This document shows, piece after piece, positions 21,985 to 33,063 of a stretch of 64,000 nt of DNA. The notes below the pieces were generated by a model that saw nothing but the letters and a program-made list of their open reading frames with translations, was not told the origin of the DNA and did no database searches. Source of the stretch: Misgurnus anguillicaudatus (lineage: Eukaryota > Chordata > Actinopteri > Cypriniformes > Cobitidae); contig NC_073342.2 in assembly GCF_027580225.2 (NCBI RefSeq), forward strand, positions 14,273,501 through 14,337,500, written 5' to 3'. Position 1 is the stretch's first letter. Every line of letters starts with the position of its first letter. The translations under genes were made by a program, and so were the position numbers.

Positions 21985-22982
21985 TAAATAAAAACGTTCA
22001 CCTGACAATCATCAAAACATAAGGTTTTTGTTTCGTATCGACTGAGAATGATGATGATAATAGGCATTTTTCAACTTATATGGAAGTATACTTTTCTCCG
22101 TTAAGATATCATGACGACCACAAAAGATCCGAGCCGTGTCAGGTCACACTATCTCACAGAATCAGATCTCACACACAGTTCTCCGATAACAAGCAAAAGC
22201 CTGCTGACTTTTAGTGCTTTTAGAGCAATCTCCACTGTCGCTACCATCAAAGGAAATAGGACACATCACAAAATATAAAATGATTAGGTCTAATATGAGG
22301 CTTAAGATCAGGAGGGGCTGGGTAGATGTACCAGCCCCATTGTCAGAAGTGAAAAACAGTGTGAAAGACAGAGACAGATCTCAAATCACTGGATTACATG
22401 AGCGTGGTGGGAGACATTACTTTAAAGCCCCATTTCACTCGGGTTCCAAGAAGAGCGTATCTTTTCTGAAGGGACATAACATCGAATTAGCATTTCAATG
22501 GTAGATTTGTGCTAATCCCTGCAGGAAGGCTATTTCAATAATGGAGTGGGATTAAATATTTGAAATATGTATTGGAAAAACTTTACCTCAGCGAATGGTT
22601 GTACTGAAACAGACAAAGAAATTCATGCAAATTGTTTTTTTTTACATTGTAGATTTCACTCTCAAATAAAATATGTTTAAAAATATAAATGATATAAAAT
22701 AGATGTAAAAGAAAAACTATCTCAGTACAAACAAATATAATTTTTTAACATGAATAAACTTCCTTTCAGCTTTCTGTAAAATGTATATCATTTAAATCAC
22801 TGTAAAGGGATATTTAAACTGATTCACTTCATATTTCATTAAAATCTATACAAATAGAAAGTTAAAACAGCACCTGGAAGCACCTGCTACCTTTTAACAC
22901 CCTGTGAGTTAGCCTCCCTTTACGTGAGTTTTTGCTGGGCCGCCATCATAAGGATCCTACACATAATTTAACCCAATATCTA

Positions 22983-23569
22983 AAGGAAAACACCACAATT
23001 CTTCAACACTTTACTACGTTCTTACCTCAACTTGGATGAATAAATACATACCTATCTTTTTTCAATGCATGCACTTTATCTTTGTACAGAGCGTTGTGAA
23101 TGTGTTAGCATTTAGCCGAGCCCCATTCATTCTTTAGGATCCAAACAGGGATGTTTGCAGTACTTCGACCTCGGCGCGCAGTTACATCATCACTCCTCCC
23201 CCTCTCGCTCAAACTTCCGTCAATATTACTGCACCCAAGTGCTGCAAACTAAGTGCTCTTCCGCCATACAATATAGTTCTCATTTTTATCTGCTTAAAAA
23301 ATCGCCACGTTTTAGTGCCACCATTCTTACTTGTGTAACTACTCATGTAACAGTCTTTAAATAGGGAAAACATGGAAGTATTTGGTGGCTTCTAAATTCA
23401 TCCCTGTTTGGATCCTAAGGAATGAATGGGGCTAGGCTAAATGCTAACACATTCACAATGCGCTGTACAAAGATTAAGTGCACACATTTAAAAAAGATAG
23501 GTATGTATTAATTCGTCTATGTTGAGGTAAGAACATAGTAAAATATTGAAAAACGGTGGTGTTTTCCTT
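22983..23569. mobile_element. Palindromic MITE with about 165-bp inverted arms and TA duplication
   Basis: Left arm 22983 to about 23150 and right arm about 23402 to 23569 are near-perfect reverse complements, for example GAATGTGTTAGCATTTAGCC against GGCTAAATGCTAACACATTC. Ends AAGGAAAACACC and GGTGTTTTCCTT are flanked by TA (22981-22982 and 23570-23571), pointing to Tc1/mariner-type mobilisation. Confidence 0.88.
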
Positions 23570-24351
23570 TAAGATGCATTTTTTGCAACGTAAAAATCAG
23601 CATGCAACCAACAGTTGCAAATGCAAATGCAAGTTTATGTACAGAAAATATTTTTGCATAAATTATAATCAATCTATAGGCCTAGTTAATTTTATAATAA
23701 TTATACATAGCCAGTTTTGTATAAAATACGTTTTTAAATAAAGATGAACATATGCAAATAACCTGTTTGGTGTACGTTTAAAGTTGGGGTACCATATGGC
23801 CTGAAAACAGAATATGAGGATTAAAATCTTTAGTCATACAGTCATTGACTGTATGTTGTGGAGTCACTCAATGAAATGTTTATTGTGTTTAGTTAGACAG
23901 TAATTCTGATGAATACCAAAAATGTGCTCTCTGCCTACTGTAAGTGACCTAATGTAATATAAGCTTCTGACTACATGGATTTTTAGAGGTTAAAAGTACA
24001 AGACAAACATACAAAATGAAAAAAATGAAACTTTGTTAATTCAAGATTCTACAAAACATGTCACAGATTTTCACATACTGTACAAAAGATAAAATAAATA
24101 AAATAAAAAAGACATCACAAACATATAACACATTCATTTAAAAGAGAAGTTTTTTTTTGTTCTTTACAAACTTTTTGCTGTTTGGCTGTTTGAAAACGAG
24201 CAAAATTGGGTTCTGGGTTACTCTATTTGTTCTTTGGAAAAGTCATATTCACATGAATAAAGTACCACTGAAGACAAATTTAAGATTGCAATTCAATTCA
24301 ACACTTAAAAATTGTGACATCTTATACGAAATGAAGGATGAGCATGGATGC

Positions 24352-24581
24352 TAAAGGCCAAAGTATATTCTATTGTTTACGCAGACACAAATTTCGTCAT
24401 CAGAAGCCAGATTTTTACAACCCCTTTTTACAGTGTACTAGTATGTAACCCAGAAGATGCATTGCATTTTGTCGCAATACGCATGGGTCGAACGTCTGTG
24501 TACAAATAAACAATACTTTGCAAGACTGTGCATTCGACCTTGAACGTACATTCGCGTAAACAGACTATACTCCAGCCTTTA
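24352..24581. mobile_element. TIR MITE, TAAAGGCCAAAGTATA family
   Basis: Left end TAAAGGCCAAAGTATATTCT with TTGTTTACGC, right end GCGTAAACAGACTATACTCCAGCCTTTA: imperfect inverted repeats of about 30 bp around 230 bp in total. Confidence 0.7.
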
Positions 24582-24589
24582 CACATAAA

Positions 24590-25497
24590 GGTGCTTAAAG
24601 CTCACGTATAACACACGCTGTTTCTGCATTTCTGATATTAATCTGGAGTACCTATAGAGTCGTATTGCATCCTTTATATAGAGTCTTTAGTTTAATCAGA
24701 TTTATAAAAGAAAGATTAGCTTTACCGAATCTTTCCGATAACGCACAAAAACATGAAGGAGGAGTTACTACCGCGGGAGGAGTGAGTACGAGTCTTGCAA
24801 CACTCTACAACACTTATAACTTGTATGATTCATTACATGTTCGTGTCATTTATATAATATGCACGCGCCTATTTCCAACATAAGACAGAAGTCTTACTTA
24901 CCGCATGCAACTCAGGACCCGGTTGGGAAAATCCAAACACACACGCAAAACTCTCCTGCTACCCCGGATAATAAATTATATCCATTGTTTCCATAAGTCT
25001 GGCTTTCTTCTCCTTACATCCAAAAACACACTTCTTCTTTCGTGCCATTGTTGAGTTTTGAAATTAAACAAAGTTGTGTCGCGTAATATGATGTTTGCAA
25101 GTTCTAGCGTCTCCCGCTGATTGACGGGTGGGCGGGGTTTTCCGGGGGAAGTGTCCATATAAAGAAGTGAAACGTAAACCCCTGAAACGTCAGCTGGGTA
25201 ATCGAAAAAAACTTTCCGAAACTTGTACGAACCCTGGCGAAGTGCATTCGGCACAGAAATACTCTGTAACACGCCCAACTGCTTTTTTGATACTTTGCCT
25301 ACGTTTAGCATGAGGAAATAAGTCAGAATGCTTGAAATACCATTGAACCACCCCTTTAAAAGGTTGCCACAGAAGAACCACTTTTGGATCTAAAAAACTT
25401 TAGTGAAACAGAAAGGCTTTTTGGGTGTTAAAGGTTCTCTATAGAAGGTTAAATCGGACACACGCATTGCCACGGTAAAACTTCTGGCCTAAAGTTA
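24590..25497. repeat. Probable interspersed repeat, unclassified
   Basis: CpG-bearing sequence with no splice-consistent coding exon. An open frame of 111 codons on the minus strand (24976-25311) shows no recognisable domain. I regard the stretch as repeat-derived from its character but could not pair its ends. Confidence 0.3.
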
Positions 25498-25699
25498 CAC
25501 TGTAAAAAAATTCTGTCGAAATTACAGTATTACTGGGTATTACTGGCAACTAGCTGCCAGTAACTTAATGTAGATTTTACATTTATGTTATGGCAACAGT
25601 TTGTTCAAAGTTGAATGAACATTAAACTTTTTTAGTCTTTGTCTTCTACAGTAAGTTACTGGCAACCAGCTGCATAATTACAGCAAATTTTTTACAGTG
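25498..25699. mobile_element. Short CACTG-ended MITE
   Basis: Left CACTGTAAAAAAATTCTG and right CAAATTTTTTACAGTG are inverted copies. Inner subrepeats CTGGCAACTAGCTGCCAG and CTGGCAACCAGCTGC add further symmetry. The terminal CACTG suggests a CACTA-like source; about 200 bp, no coding region. Confidence 0.75.
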
Positions 25700-27758
25700 T
25701 ATTTTCCGGTCTGTGCTTGTTTATCGTGCTAGCGACTAAACTGACTTCTGTAACAAATACCTTTTGTGGCTAATTATTTTTTTTGGCTTCCAAAAGATAA
25801 GGGGAGATAGTGAGGATGGATCATCGCTGTGCAGATTTGGCAACTTGGCAAGAATTTTAGAATGTTAGATAAGTGTATGATTTGAACTAAGGTATTTTAC
25901 TGGTTATGTATTTTGCTAGACTATAAGTACTCTGTTGTCATTGAATCTATGCAAACATCTGGAAGTTAAGTTTGGTCAACAAAAGCCATTTGTTAATGTT
26001 GTTGCTGCTGAAACCGTCTACTATAGAAGCATACAGCCAGACAAAAATCTTTTACGAACCTTCATTTTTAAGAGTAGCACCTTTTGCTTGCAAAAATACG
26101 AGTGTGCCAAATTTTAACCACAGAACTAATCTTTGGTTTAAATGTATCGTCTCCATTATCTCCACCTCGCACACTGAACCTCGAGTACAAGAGGAATAAA
26201 TCCATTGACACGCACAAATGACACTTCATTCATCAGTTATTACAACCTTATAATAGAGCATAACAAGAGCAATTTTAAAACATTATACTGTCACACTGCA
26301 ATTATGGGTTATTTGGAAAGATAAGGGATAATAGTACACACACTCTCCTAACACGTTTACGTGCCTTGTGATGTGCTTTACGCTAAGGAAATGCTGTTTT
26401 CTCTCTTATCAACTTTTCTGCGGTGACATAACTTGTATGATAGTATTATTCCTGTATAAAGGTCCGGTAGCGTTGTTCTTAATATAACCCACGTTTCTTT
26501 TCACATACACTTAATATAGATGAGTCCATTAGTAAAGATTTGCTTAGTGAACCTGATGTCCTCAAATCCTACAGTATTATAGCGTATTTAAAAAATGTGA
26601 GGATTTGAGGTGTGTTCTCATTTGATAACACACACACCGGCTTGTTCACTGACACATACATCAAAGAGATTTGGACGCCCTCCCTCGGACTTGCAGTGAT
26701 GGCAGGCGGCGACTCACTCTTGAAAGGAAATAAATACGTCTTTAATGGTATCAACTCTGCGTCTTATACTGTAGAAGGCATGTCTTGTCCCTTTGATACA
26801 TTTTGTGCTCTACAGGAACAGTACCAGGAAATTCGGTGCATCTACAAAAAGCAATTTCTGATGCGTGGCATGAGCTGACAGTGGAACATCATACATGTTT
26901 ATGTCTAGTAAGTTTTAGTGAGAAGAAAAAGCCTTTGTTTGGAACAGGCAAAATGATTGACTTTGGATAAACTCTTTTTTTTATAATGTATCATCAGGCT
27001 TGCCACATGACTGATGTTTCACTTCAGATTATTTTTCTTATTTAAAATATTTATTACCTAACTATGCAAATTGTCACAAAATGTTTCTTCACCCTGAGGA
27101 CAAATGTATTTTTCAGTTGTTAAAAGTAAAACATAAAAATAGTATGATATGTTTTTAAAGCCCGTCTAAGTCGTCAATTAAAATGATCATTATAAAATTA
27201 TTATTAAATACCAAAAGAAAAGTGCATTTTAGTATCGGTACAGCTGTGTAAACAGGAAATAAATGATGACTTAAATGAGTAGACATGAAGTAACAATTGA
27301 TTTCATATAATGATACCTATCTTCCTCGAAAGAAAGACGGAAAGGTTGATGGTCCCCATTATAATCAACCAATCTACACTCCATGTGCTCGATTATAATG
27401 GGAGGTGATTTAAAACATTGCTCATTTTTCTGCACGATTATCATTCATGACCAAGCTGTCCAGTGTCCACGTAAGCACCTACTTATATTTGCTGAAACTA
27501 AAACGGCCAAAACTCTCTCATAGAGTAACATTAGAAAGTACACTGGTCTAACTCCAACAAACCCCAACATTTTAAAGTCTTGTTTACTTAGATTCAACGA
27601 CTGCCAACAGGGGTTTCACAATGACCCAACAGATGCATTTGTTGAGCCCTTTTCGCACAGACATTACGGAAAAAACATCTTGGATTTGTCTGGGATTGTC
27701 TGACTTTTGTTCATTCACACAGCCAACGATTTTCCGGATCTGAGTGTGCGTTCACACA
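25700..27758. other. Intergenic, no gene recognised
   Basis: Short chance frames only (up to 88 codons at 26612-26878, with no splice context or domain). No paired transposon ends resolved apart from a possible outer element end near 27650. Confidence 0.4.
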
Positions 27759-28522
27759 CACTGTTAACCCAGATATTGTCTTTACTTAAACAATCAAGTA
27801 AACATCACTTAATATTTTCTGTTTTGAAGCCAAAGCTTATAAAGTTTAGTTGATTTAACTTTTAAGCTTACAAAATCTATTAAACTAAAGCATTCAAGTA
27901 AAATAAACTTAAAATTATTAGTTCATGTTGTGAGGAATACCCATAATCCTTTACGCCTGAATATTTCGATTATTTTCTGTTTATTTACAGAATAAAAACT
28001 GATACGAACTTGCACTACTCAAATATTTGTTAATAAAATGTCATAGGTTCAAGCTCTTATATTATTGATGTTGTTTTGTTGTAAATTATAATTTTGTGAT
28101 CCCGTACATGAACCATGTTCAGAACATTTTATTGTATTTCTCTCCACAGTACTGACAATGTATGTCAAAAACACAGTTTTTTTGTGTGTTTTTTTTGTGG
28201 AGAACACATTTATTTAATGATTTACTTAAAGTCAGTCATTAATTTTGTGTTATAATACCATTTATAACATCAAAAGTAATATAAAGTGATAAAAACTAAA
28301 GTTATATGCAACGTTTTCCTCACAAATTTCTAGTAAAGTCAACTAATCCGGGTTAAGAGTACAGGAATATTGGAAAAAATTCTATTCAACTTAAAATTGT
28401 TGTTAGAACAACTTATATGTTTAAGTAAACTTCACTTAAAGTTTCATTACTTAAATTTTTTAGGGCAACAACGAGTTACCTTCGTTTTTTTAAGTAAACT
28501 CAACTTATCCGGGCTTACAGTG
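27759..28522. mobile_element. CACTG-ended non-autonomous DNA element
   Basis: Left end CACTGTTAACCCAGATATTG with TCTTTACTTAA and right end TTTAAGTAAACTCAACTTATCCGGGCTTACAGTG are imperfect inverted repeats. TTAAGTAAAC words recur through both arms. No transposase. Confidence 0.6.
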
Positions 28523-28740
28523 CAGATACCGCATGATGTGTTTAAAGTCCTGCAATTGCTAGTTTTTTCTCTGCAGCATCTGAATTTTGCTGCTTATCCT
28601 TTATTTTTCTTTCCAGAAACCACTCGCGTGCATTTTTGTTTATGATATAAGACTATAAAGGAGCGTGTGATGCGCCGTTCTAGTATACTGGTGAATGATA
28701 TCAGCTTCAGCGCGGATAGTGACAAGCTCCCTGATCTCTG

Positions 28741-29467
28741 GGGCTGTTTACACTTGGTATTAAGATGTGTTTTCATCGATCGGATCACAAGTGGACGAGA
28801 GAGACACATCACGTTTAAACCTTGTATTTAAATCTGTCTCTTCTGTCCACTTTTGACCGTTTCTGTCCTGAATACTGTGAGGGGGTGGTCTTCGAGACTG
28901 TGGTGGGTGAGTCACTCTGTTGTCATTTAAACGCAAGCGGGAGTAATGACGAGTTTATATGGACGCAAACTAATATTATGGCGGAGTCTGCTGCTTGTGT
29001 TGTAAGTAAACATGCTGCACAGTGTTTTGTACATGTATATGTTCAGCTTTCTCTGAATTTTCAGTGCAATTCATGAAATAAGTTCTTTCACAAGCTTGCA
29101 AACTGAAACCGCGGAGATCAGCCACTTTAGTTTTATCAATGAAAGGCTAAAAATAGCGCTGTACACCGTGTGTTCGCGCCAGAAGTCAGAAAAGATGTAA
29201 AACATTGTGTTCAGTACCTCAGATTAGATAAATGGGCGGAGAGAAGGCGGTCCGTGTGGCTGTTCGAACACATTCAACCACATGTGCGTTTAGTTTACAC
29301 TACAAAGGCAATCCGATCGAAAGGGGTTTCGACTACCTCTGAATGTGGTAAGTGGTCGAAAGTGGACAAGCAACAAACGTTTTGAACACCGTTTACACCT
29401 GGCATTAACGTCGTCCACTTGTGATTCGTTCGACAAAAACGCATGTTAATGCCAAGTGTAAACAGCC
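28741..29467. mobile_element. TIR element GGGCTGTTTACACTTGG family
   Basis: Left GGCTGTTTACACTTGGTATTAA and right TTAATGCCAAGTGTAAACAGCC are inverted copies. A second inner pair, GATCACAAGTGGACGA against TCGTCCACTTGTGAT, extends the arms. TCTCTG flanks both ends (28735-28740 and 29468-29473). No transposase; 727 bp. Confidence 0.8.
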
Positions 29468-29473
29468 TCTCTG

Positions 29474-30652
29474 AGATGCAGTCCAGTTGCCGACATTTCT
29501 CGTCGTGAATGTTTATCTGAATGTAAATCCATCCTGAACCATAACTTCATGTTGCCATGAAACACATGTCCTCAGCACGGCCTTTTTCCGGGGGCAATCA
29601 CATAAAATTTATGAGAAGTGTTTGCGTTCACACAGAAGCCTGTCTGCCAATTTCACTGGTATTTTCTGGGACCAAAGTGCTGTGTGAATGAGGTTTTGGA
29701 GTCTGTTGGATCAGTGTGAATTGGCCTTTACACGTTACAGTTGACAGGGTGAAGATAAAATTTGACTAAAATGGCCAAAACTCTGCCATAGAGTAAAGTA
29801 TACCTTTTACAGTAAAGTATACCTTGGATAGCCTCACCTGAAACTTGATTCTGATTGGACTGGACATCCGAGTACTGTGACTTTTGACCGTATCTACTTT
29901 AATGGCAAAATACACCCCCCCCCCGGCAGTGTGATAGAAGTCAGATTTATTTTGCGATAGCAGCTTGGCGGATGTACGTCGTTATCCCTTACACAAAGCT
30001 AGTATGTTGTTTTTCCTGGTACCTGTTACATTTTCTACATGTTTTCCCCATGAGATTTACTGAAAGTAAAAAAGTAATCCGGTTACATACATTAAACAAG
30101 CAAAAATGATTCAGTACATTGGACATACCACACTCGAGGCACCAATTTATTTCCCTGATGAAAGAAACTAGCCTACGCTGATTGGCTGGTTTGAGAGGGA
30201 TTTTGGACACTTAAAGCAGGAAGACCAACTTAAACCAGCTACTTCCAACTTAAAGCAGGAAGACCAACATAAATCATCTACTTCCATCCCAAACCAGCAA
30301 AGACCACCTCATAGCCTGACCAGCTAAAAAAAGTGGCCTAAACCCAGACTCGGAGACCAGTTTTCAGTATTTCTATACAAAGGATTTTGGGTTGATCTAA
30401 AGATATAGGTTTACTGATGATTTGAACAGCATGATGCACTGCTTGTGTCCACACTAGATAGCGTGAAACCAATAAATGCCTTTCATTTCATTAGGATCAA
30501 ACTACGTGAGTTAAAGTAAATAACCATGAATAGACCCATTGATATTCAATGTATACTGACAGTGTGGTTTTTAGCCTTAATCCTCAATTTTGAAACGCAA
30601 AATGAAGCTACAGTAGCTGTCACAGGAAAAACATGTCGCCATCTGAGACATT
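29474..30652. other. Intergenic, mostly no recognised feature
   Basis: Contains the ACCAGCT-type repeat at about 30205-30370 (AAGCAGGAAGACCAACTTAA units). Otherwise no exon, RNA gene or clear element ends. Confidence 0.45.
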
Positions 30653-30710
30653 GGCCCTGTCCCAAATGGCACACTCCGAACCTGTGGACCTCCCCAGAGT
30701 CCACACCTTG

Positions 30711-31030
30711 ATGGCAGTGGCTCAGTGGTTCATGTAGGTCAGGGTTCCCCAAATCTTACCCTGGAGGGATCTGGGAAACCCTGATTTAGGTTGTCTACAA
30801 ATCGCAAGGTTGGTGGTTCAATCCATGGCTCCGCCTGACCAAGTGTCGAGGTGTCCTTGAGTAAGACACCTAACCCCAGCTGCTCCCAACGAGCTGGTTG
30901 GCGCCTTGCATGGCTGATACCGCCATCGGAGTATGAATGGGTGAATGTGAGCCAATATGTAAAGCGCTTTAAATGGCCTCAGTGGTCTATGAAAGCGCCT
31001 TATAAATGCAGTCCATATACCATTTACCAT
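30711..31030 (+). mobile_element. DANA/mermaid-like SINE
   Basis: A tRNA-like A-box (GTGGCTCAGTGG), then GGTTCAATCC (B-box-like), then the conserved core AAGACACCTAACCCCAGCTG, GAGCTGGTTGGCGCCTTGCA and the tail AAGCGCTTTAAATGG through TATAAATGCAGTCCAT. This is the layout of the DANA/mermaid SINEs of cyprinids. A small hAT element splits the tRNA-like part. Confidence 0.75.
30740..30783. mobile_element. 44-bp hAT micro-MITE inside the SINE
   Basis: Begins CAGGGTTCCCCAAA and ends GGGAAACCCTG, with ATGTAGGT before and ATTTAGGT after, an 8-bp duplication with one mismatch. The element is little more than the two terminal repeats. Confidence 0.7.
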
Positions 31031-31790
31031 CATGTAGTGCATACCATAGGGACCCCTTCGACGAAGACCGCAACAAGGGTGCAAAGGGGGCGCTAATGAG
31101 CACATTTCGGACATAAAAAAGACAGATGGAATACCCTACGGACTCGTAGACTAAGCGAGCATGCACAATTTAAGTTTGTACATTTAGGGCTACTGTAGAA
31201 ACATGGCTGCGACTTTCACGTAAGGTGCTGTCCCAAATGGCGCACTTCATGTGCCTTAAATCGCACGTGCTCACCCAGTCCACGAGTCCGTAGGGCAGGG
31301 TTCCCCAAATCCTACCCCGGAGGGCCAGAGCACCACAGAGTCCAGGTGCAACCCTAATCAAACGTTTCCCACCTGTGATTTTCTAGTGATCATGAAGACC
31401 TTGATCAGGGTTGGAGCCAAACCCTGCAGAGCTCCAGCCCTCCAAGGCAAGACCCGGGGAACCCCGCTATAGCGTGTCCCATCTGTCCCCCATGCTACAA
31501 AGTGTACTCTCATCAGCGCCCCCTTTATGCTGTATTCATCGAAGCCCGCACTGCTGCAGGCTCCACACACTTTACCAACCCCGATGTCCTTGCAAAATGG
31601 CAATCAGACAACGGATTGGAGGAGTTTACACACTTCTCTACTTATTTCCAGTGTGACGCTCAAAATACAACTCTGGTGCGCCCTCGTGGACTCGCGTCAA
31701 GGGTCCCTAAAGTCTGCATTACATCATGTCACCAAAGTGTGTGGCCTGAGGAAGTCCACAAGTCCAGAGTGTGTCATTTGGGACAGGGCC

Positions 31791-33063
31791 TAAGAAGACC
31801 CACAGTGTATTTACTAGATAAAAACTGCTCTCGGGTAACAAAAACCATACAGTTTAACATGTAAGGTCTTTATACAGAACTAATAATATAGTTATGTATC
31901 TTATATTGCATTTCTGTCAAGAGATCCTTCTAAAATTACACCTTTAAGATTAAAAAATGCTGTAGGAAATACTGTTGTAGATAACCAAGTAGATAAAAAA
32001 ATACTTTTCTAAGGCTCTGCATCACAAGTACAAGTCATTCTCAAAAAAAAAAAAGAATTTATATTGATTCAACTTACAGAAAGAACATGTGTTACTTTTC
32101 TTAATTGCTGGCACAGGTAGCGTTTTATTACAAAAGAAAAAGTCGATGCATGATCATTGTAGCATTACCAGGAATACGTTACATTCCCATTACTTTTCAG
32201 GTAGAAAGGTTGAGGTGTGTGGAGAGGATAACAGTTACAAAAGTCGGGCTTTTCGTAATGCACGCCCACAGGTAAGAATCACTCCTAATATCTACATGCA
32301 AAATTGAGACCCATCTGTTCATTCACACTCCAGCTCTGAATTCATCAAGGGAGAGGCATGTATGGCTCGTAGTAACATACCACTATCTCTCTGAGAATAA
32401 ATTAAGTTAAAAACTATAGCAAAAAAGTCCAAATCTTGCTCGATTTGTCGAAAGGATACAAGAAACATTTACAAATAATACCTGTGGCAAAATAAACCAT
32501 ATCTAAAATTTGTTTCCGTAACAACAAGCTCAAGAATAAAATAGACCAAATAGATGTGGGTTGCCAATTTAAGCGGTATCAGTTGCTTTTACTTGAAAAT
32601 TAAATATCAGATTTTGTGCAAGAGGAAAATCCTATCAAAAAGACAAGCTTATGTTTTGGTCACACCTTGATGTTCCAATCGGTATATTTCAGTTTATCAA
32701 TCCTCTTTCTCTGTATACATTTGTCTTTTTATAAAATATTTTATTCATACAATCATTATTAACTATAGCAACATTACTATTCACTTTAAGTGGCAAGATG
32801 TCACACAGATCACCTCATAAGAACAATAGTATATAAACGAATGCAAAAAAATCATTAGAGTATGTTTCTCTTCATACAGTTCAAACTTTCTGTACAACTG
32901 TCTAATATGAATATTGCTGGTCCTGATCTGGTGGCGTCAGTGCAGTGCTGGAGTAAGAAACCGCAGCAGCAGCAAAGGAGGAGGTGATGGTGGTTCTTTT
33001 CGGGCTCCGGTCGAGGCGTCGGCCTCTTCCGGTGACAGGAGCCGGATGACGGGGCTTCTCTCA
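31791..33063 (-). other. ppp6r3 3' UTR and downstream intergenic sequence
   Basis: The ppp6r3 3' UTR runs left from the stop at 33064; a candidate AATAAA (reverse strand) is at 32740-32745, which gives about 330 nt of UTR. Left of it a fragment of the AAGGTGCAGTG MITE family lies at about 31863-31950. No other gene was seen. Confidence 0.5.

Larger units (their letters stand above)
30653..31790. mobile_element. Composite TIR element GGCCCTGTCCCAAATG containing a SINE and hAT pieces
   Basis: Left end GGCCCTGTCCCAAATGGCAC and right end GTGTCATTTGGGACAGGGCC are inverted copies. Inside are a DANA-like SINE, a 44-bp hAT MITE within that SINE, and a second hAT-type segment from about 31296 (CAGGGTTCCCCAAAT) to about 31467 (GGGGAACCCCG). 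No transposase frame. Confidence 0.7.

Noticed and set aside
24976..25311. 111-codon minus-strand frame
   Set aside because: It sits in repeat-like sequence with frames open on both strands and has no recognisable motif or splice context.
31296..31467. Second complete hAT element with a clear target duplication
   Set aside because: The ends CAGGGTTCCCC and GGGGAACCCCG are hAT-like, but the 8-bp flanks do not match, so it is described only as a hAT-type segment within the composite element.
30741..31500. tRNA-like A and B boxes
   Set aside because: They belong to a SINE: the A-box part is split by a small hAT and the rest continues into the SINE core. No tRNA cloverleaf or anticodon arm is supported.
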